Below, piece by piece: positions 60,253 to 64,000 of a stretch of DNA of 64,000 nt. The notes below the pieces were generated by a model that was not told the DNA's origin, searched no databases, and saw nothing but the letters and a program-made list of their open reading frames with translations. Numbering within the stretch: the stretch's first letter is position 1; each line of letters starts with the position of its first letter. Made by a program: the position numbers and the translations under genes. Source of the DNA: Amycolatopsis sp. GM8 (GTDB taxonomy: Bacteria; Actinomycetota; Actinomycetes; Mycobacteriales; Pseudonocardiaceae); the NCBI RefSeq assembly GCF_021653975.1, contig NZ_JAJKFK010000003.1, forward strand, positions 1 through 64,000, given 5' to 3'.

Positions 60253-60678
60253 GTGGACGAGATCGACCGGCGGATCATCGCCGAGCTCGAGACAGATGGC
60301 AGGCTGTCCGGCCGCGCGCTCGCTGAACGCGTGAAGATCTCGCGCGCCAACGCCTATGCGCGCATCGAACGACTGGTCGCCGACGGGGTGATCACCGGGT
60401 TCACCGCGCGCGTCGACCCCACCAAGATCGGGCTGACCACGTCGGCATACGTGTCGATGACCGTGCGCCAGCACAGCTGGCGGGACCTCCAGAAACGACT
60501 CCGCGCGATTCCCGAGGTCCGGCACATGGCACTCATGGGCGGCGAGTACGACGTGATGCTGCTCGTGCGAGCAGCCGGAAACGACGCACTGCGCAAAGTG
60601 GTATTGGAGCAGCTGCAGGCAATCCCCGGCGTCTTGTCGACCCGGACCTCCCTCATCTTCGAAGACGCCGACAACTGA
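60253..60678 (+). CDS. bkdR: Lrp/AsnC-family regulator of branched-chain oxoacid genes
   Basis: A 141-residue Lrp/AsnC regulator. Helix-turn-helix: EIDRRIIAELETDGRLSGRALAERVKISRANAYARIERLVADGVITGFTARVDP; effector-binding RAM domain follows (HMALMGGEYDVMLLVRAAGNDAL). GTG at 60253 has GGAG eight bases upstream; a longer start at 60205 is less likely. Divergent from the bkd operon, with its 3' end nine bases from the convergent amino acid dehydrogenase gene, so it probably senses branched-chain amino or oxo acids. Confidence 0.88.
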   Translation: MDEIDRRIIAELETDGRLSGRALAERVKISRANAYARIERLVADGVITGFTARVDPTKIGLTTSAYVSMTVRQHSWRDLQKRLRAIPEVRHMALMGGEYDVMLLVRAAGNDALRKVVLEQLQAIPGVLSTRTSLIFEDADN

Positions 60679-60687
60679 CCGGCGAAG

Positions 60688-61761
60688 TCACGCCAGGGCC
60701 GCGGCGAGATTGGCTTCCGCGATCTGCCGCGCCGCTGCACCGGTTGTGATGTCTTGTGCCCGGGCGCTCTTGAAGATCCGCTCCACCGTCTCACCGATCT
60801 CCAGCACCCGCACGCGCACCTCGTACGCGGACCACCTCAGGACCTCGCGTCCGACGAGGTGGATCGCCCCACCCGCATTGGCGACGAAGTCGGGGGCGTA
60901 GCAGATGCCACGCCGCCGCAGCACCTCGGCGGCTTCGTCACCGGCGAGGACGTTGTTCGCCGCGCCCGCGATCGCGGCACACGGCACGGTTTCGGCGACC
61001 CGCGTGGTGATCAGCCCGCCGGTCGCACACGGCACGAGCACGTCGCACTCGGTCGTGGTCACCTCATCGACCGGCACCCGCTGCGCACCCTGTGCCTCGA
61101 ATGGCGCGCACCGGTCGTGGGAGATGTCCGCCACCAAGAGCCGGGCCCCTGCCTCACGAGCGAACTCGGCCACCTGTGCCCCGACCGCACCGAGCCCCGG
61201 GATGAGCACCCGCCGTCCGGACAGGTCCGCGACACCGGCCTCCCGAGCCGCCGCTTGCACCGCGGCGAAAACACCCACCGCCGTATTCCCGGCGCTCGAA
61301 CCGGGGCCACCGGCCTCGATCGAACGGCCGAAAACGTAATCCGTGCTCCGGCGAAGGATATCCATGTCGCCGGAGTTGGTGCCGATATCGGGACCCGTCC
61401 AGTACGAACCCTTCAACAGCCGGAGGTTCGCGGCATGCACCTGAAGGATGCGCCGCCACGTCGCGGAGTCCAGCTCGGCGCGCGGTGCCGGTAGCGCGAT
61501 GACCGATTTTCCGCCGCCCATCGGCAATCCGGCGACGGCCATCTTGTACGTCATGGCACCGGCGAGACGCCGGGCGTCAGCCACCGCATCGGCCACGTCC
61601 GAGTACACCATCGCGCGGGTGCCGCCGGTCGCCGGACCGAGCCGGGTCGAGTGCACCGCGATGACGAAATGTGCGCCGGTCTCCTCATCGTGCCGGACCG
61701 CTGTCAACTCGCCGGCCCAGTCCTCGACAACAATGTCGTTGTTCATGAACCCTTGCGCCAT
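60688..61761 (-). CDS. vdh: Valine/leucine/phenylalanine dehydrogenase
   Basis: A 357-residue Glu/Leu/Phe/Val dehydrogenase-family enzyme that deaminates branched-chain amino acids to 2-oxoacids with NAD+. The catalytic Lys is in AGLPMGGGKSVI, a second Lys in GAMTYKMAVAG, the Asp in GPDIGTNSGDMDIL, and the Rossmann motif is PGLGAVGAQVAEFA. ATG at 61761 (MAQGF) was chosen; MNNDIVV at 61746 is possible. Its product feeds the neighbouring Bkd complex. Valine versus leucine preference is not resolved here. A 7-bp palindrome lies 107 bases upstream. Confidence 0.9.
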   Translation of the reverse strand: MAQGFMNNDIVVEDWAGELTAVRHDEETGAHFVIAVHSTRLGPATGGTRAMVYSDVADAVADARRLAGAMTYKMAVAGLPMGGGKSVIALPAPRAELDSATWRRILQVHAANLRLLKGSYWTGPDIGTNSGDMDILRRSTDYVFGRSIEAGGPGSSAGNTAVGVFAAVQAAAREAGVADLSGRRVLIPGLGAVGAQVAEFAREAGARLLVADISHDRCAPFEAQGAQRVPVDEVTTTECDVLVPCATGGLITTRVAETVPCAAIAGAANNVLAGDEAAEVLRRRGICYAPDFVANAGGAIHLVGREVLRWSAYEVRVRVLEIGETVERIFKSARAQDITTGAAARQIAEANLAAALA

Positions 61762-61867
61762 GCCGGCAAACCTAATGGCGCGACCGGCCGGCCCGGCATC
61801 GACAACGGTCGCGGCCTTACCGCGGGCCGGTGAACGTTCGTCGCGGGTCACGGCGTCGACGCGACAC

Positions 61868-61883
61868 CGCAACATCTGTTGCG
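61868..61883. promoter_or_regulatory. Palindrome CGCAACA-TC-TGTTGCG, candidate operator
   Basis: A perfect 7-base inverted repeat with a 2-base centre in the 218-base divergent gap between the amino acid dehydrogenase (starts 61761) and the prolyl oligopeptidase (starts 61980). Protein unknown; it shares no obvious sequence with the dyad at 60173-60203. Confidence 0.45.
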
Positions 61884-61979
61884 CGAATCAGGCGCTCTTC
61901 GCATCACCGGTCGCTCGCTATCGGGGTGGCGCCGAGGCAGAGTGGCGACACGCTCCAACGGCGGGGAAAGGCGGAAACG

Positions 61980-64000
61980 ATGACCGGTGAGCAGCTGAAC
62001 TACCCAGCGGCTAGAACCGTCGACGCACAGGACACCGTCATGGGTGTCAGCTTCCCCGATCCCTATCGATGGCTCGAAGACGAATCCGGCGAAACACAAG
62101 CGTGGCAGCAGGCGCAGAACACCCTCACGGACACGTTCGTCGGGGAATGGCCACACCTGGCCGCGCTCCACGCCACGGTCGGCGAGTGCGTCGCGGACGG
62201 CACCGGCTCGGCCAACTGGATGGTCGAACCCGGGCCGCGATTCGCCGGCGGCCGCTGGTTCCGCCTCGACCGGATTCCCGAGCCGGACTACCCCGAACGT
62301 GCCGTCCTCGTGGTCGCCGACACCCCGGCCGGTCCCGGCCGGGTGCTCTACGACCCCAACCACGACGGAGCCCGGCAGATCTCGTGGCTCGCCCCCTCCC
62401 CGGACGGCAAGGTCGTCGCCTTCGGCGTCTGCGAGGACGGCACCGAATTCGGTGAGATCTGGTTGGCAGACACGGAAACCTGCGAACGACTGCCCGACCG
62501 GATACCCCATCCGGTACTGGGCCCCCTGGTCACCCCGCAGTGGCTCCCGGACAGCTCCGGGTTCTTCTACACGGCAGGCGACATGGCCTCGGAGGCGTTC
62601 ACCTTCCGTGCGTTCTTTCATGCTTTGGGCGGCGAGCCCGCCACCGAACCCGAGCCGGTCGACATCATCCACGCACCGACCGTCCAGGTGGCCGCGGACG
62701 GCAGGCACGCCGTCGTGACCGCCGTCTACCCGCTCCCCCAGTATGTGTGCGACCTGCCGGAACGAGAGTGGCGGCCGTTCGTCCGGGGGCTCGACTCGAC
62801 GGTCCTGGGCACCATCGACGGTGATCGCTACGTCGCGATCACCAACCACGACGCGCCGCGGGGACGGATCGTCGCGATCCCGTTCGACGGGCCGGCTCCT
62901 TCGGACCCGGCGACCTGGCGGGAACTGGTTCCGGAATCCGATCGCGTGCTCAGCCAGATCCGGCTGATCGGCGGCCGGCTGGTGGTGACCGGATCGATCG
63001 ACACCGAAGCGCGCGCCTGGGTCTTCGACCGTGACGGGCGGGAACTGGAGGAGGTGCCGCTTCCCGGCCGGGGCGCGCTGCCGCTCGAGATATCCCCGAC
63101 CGCCGCCGTGGCGCCCGACGGCCACCCCGACGAGTTCGTGTTCGTGTTCTCCACCCCCACCTCGTCGCCCGGGCTGTACCGCTATCGCCTGGGCTCGGGG
63201 CAGGTGGACACCCTGCGAGCGCCGCGCGTGCGCCTGCCAGGCGCGACGGTCTCACTCCGCTGGGCGGAGTCCGCGGACGGGACCATAGTGCCCTATCACC
63301 TCGTCCTGCCCGGCGGTGCGGACGGAACCCGGCCGCTCCCGACGCTCATCAGCGCGTACGGCGGCGGCGGTGCCGCCTGGCCGGCACAGTTCCCCGGCCC
63401 GGTCGCGGCATTCGTCGCGGCCGGCGGCGCGCTCGTCATTTCCCACCAGCGCGGCGGGAACGACCTCGGTTCCGACTGGGGCAACGCCGGGCGCGTCAAG
63501 AACAAGCAGAACAGCTTCGACGACGTCTACGCGATCGCCGAACACCTCGTCGCGACCGGCGTGACGACATCCGAGCGGCTCGCGGTCACCGGCTGGAGCA
63601 ACGGCGGGATCATGGCCGGGGCGGCGTTCACCCAGCGCCCGGACCTGTGGGCGGCGGTGGTTCCCCAATGCCCGATCCTCGACATCATCGGAAGCAACCG
63701 TCATCCCTACGGCCGGTTCGCCATCAACGCGGAATACGGCGACCTCGACGATCCGGACGACATCGCCCGCCTCGCCGGGATGTCGGCGTATCAGCTCGTC
63801 AAGGACGACGTGCGCTACCCGGCACTCTATGTCCACGCCGGCAATGACGACCTAGCGTGCCCGCCCGGACAGATGCGCAAGTTCATCGCGCGAATGCAGG
63901 CCACCGCCGGAGCGACGGAACCGGTATTGCTGCGCGTCTGGGATCGTGCCGGGCACGGCATGTCCGCCAGCAGGTCCGAAGGCATCACCCACACCACTCA
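61980..64000 (+). CDS. Prolyl oligopeptidase (S9A), C-terminus cut by the window
   Basis: At least 673 residues of a cytosolic serine peptidase that cleaves short peptides after proline. N-terminal VSFPDPYRWLEDESGETQAW is diagnostic; the beta-propeller spans about 75-400 and the alpha/beta-hydrolase domain follows. The nucleophile Ser is in TGWSNGGIMAGA, the Asp in YVHAGNDDLACPPGQ and the His in WDRAGHGMSA, so the triad is complete inside the window and only a few residues should be missing. ATG at 61980 was chosen; AAAGG is upstream. It fits a peptide and amino acid breakdown role next to vdh and bkd. Confidence 0.93.
   Translation, partial: MTGEQLNYPAARTVDAQDTVMGVSFPDPYRWLEDESGETQAWQQAQNTLTDTFVGEWPHLAALHATVGECVADGTGSANWMVEPGPRFAGGRWFRLDRIPEPDYPERAVLVVADTPAGPGRVLYDPNHDGARQISWLAPSPDGKVVAFGVCEDGTEFGEIWLADTETCERLPDRIPHPVLGPLVTPQWLPDSSGFFYTAGDMASEAFTFRAFFHALGGEPATEPEPVDIIHAPTVQVAADGRHAVVTAVYPLPQYVCDLPEREWRPFVRGLDSTVLGTIDGDRYVAITNHDAPRGRIVAIPFDGPAPSDPATWRELVPESDRVLSQIRLIGGRLVVTGSIDTEARAWVFDRDGRELEEVPLPGRGALPLEISPTAAVAPDGHPDEFVFVFSTPTSSPGLYRYRLGSGQVDTLRAPRVRLPGATVSLRWAESADGTIVPYHLVLPGGADGTRPLPTLISAYGGGGAAWPAQFPGPVAAFVAAGGALVISHQRGGNDLGSDWGNAGRVKNKQNSFDDVYAIAEHLVATGVTTSERLAVTGWSNGGIMAGAAFTQRPDLWAAVVPQCPILDIIGSNRHPYGRFAINAEYGDLDDPDDIARLAGMSAYQLVKDDVRYPALYVHAGNDDLACPPGQMRKFIARMQATAGATEPVLLRVWDRAGHGMSASRSEGITHTT

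Overview
The window is high-GC DNA with short or overlapping intergenic spacing, GTG starts, mycofactocin-type alcohol oxidation genes and a Gram-positive style PQQ cluster. This points to a soil actinomycete of the Amycolatopsis/Pseudonocardia kind. The genus is inferred from gene content; there is no rRNA in the window. I see no tRNA, rRNA, CRISPR array, insertion sequence or origin.

0-13.7 kb, alcohol oxidation with nicotinoprotein dehydrogenases: the start of an acetyl-CoA synthetase gene (cut by the window edge), a divergent GAF-domain regulator, an ExaC-type aldehyde dehydrogenase with a DUF779 partner, an NDMA-type methanol/alcohol dehydrogenase (mno), a MoxR ATPase and VWA pair with His-rich stretches, a methyltransferase resembling the mycofactocin methyltransferase MftM, a two-component system (MnoSR-like), a second iron alcohol dehydrogenase and a divergent Na+/Ca2+-exchanger-family membrane protein. 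As I remember it, this order resembles the mycobacterial mno locus. A near-identical palindrome recurs at three promoter regions and is the best candidate for the shared operator. Together these genes would oxidise alcohols to aldehydes, acids and acetyl-CoA.

13.7-22.8 kb, PQQ alcohol oxidation: one leftward operon encodes a cupredoxin-like protein without copper ligands, a PQQ alcohol dehydrogenase with the lanthanide-type Asp-Tyr-Asp motif and no signal peptide, the 31-residue precursor PqqA (16744-16839), then PqqB, C, D and E. katG and a GAF-LytTR regulator follow upstream. Two cofactor systems for alcohol oxidation, mycofactocin-type and PQQ, therefore sit back to back.

23-39.8 kb, a leftward catabolic region: hydantoinase/acetone-carboxylase-type HyuA and HyuB (the latter with a C-terminal Cys-x2-Cys domain), iron alcohol dehydrogenase, aldehyde dehydrogenase, LLM oxidoreductase, then SnoaL-like and EthD-like proteins, a branched-chain-type ABC importer (livGFHM plus binding protein), a patatin lipase and an SDR. 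A divergent SnoaL paralogue and an IclR regulator cap it. A matched palindrome lies at both leftward promoters. The likely theme is uptake and ATP-dependent carboxylation of a ketone or related compound (inference).

39.8-56.7 kb, further catabolic islands: a decayed gentisate-dioxygenase-like cupin, a nitrate/sulfonate/taurine-type ABC operon with cupin and esterase, a cysteine-dioxygenase-like cupin, a PucR regulator, a five-gene operon (two amidohydrolases, cupin, MFS transporter, FAH-family hydrolase) under a divergent LysR regulator, a type B carboxylesterase and an M19 dipeptidase. Substrates are not determined.

56.8-64 kb, branched-chain amino acid breakdown: bkd E1-alpha, E1-beta and E2, a divergent Lrp/AsnC regulator, a Val/Leu/Phe dehydrogenase, and a prolyl oligopeptidase cut by the right window edge.
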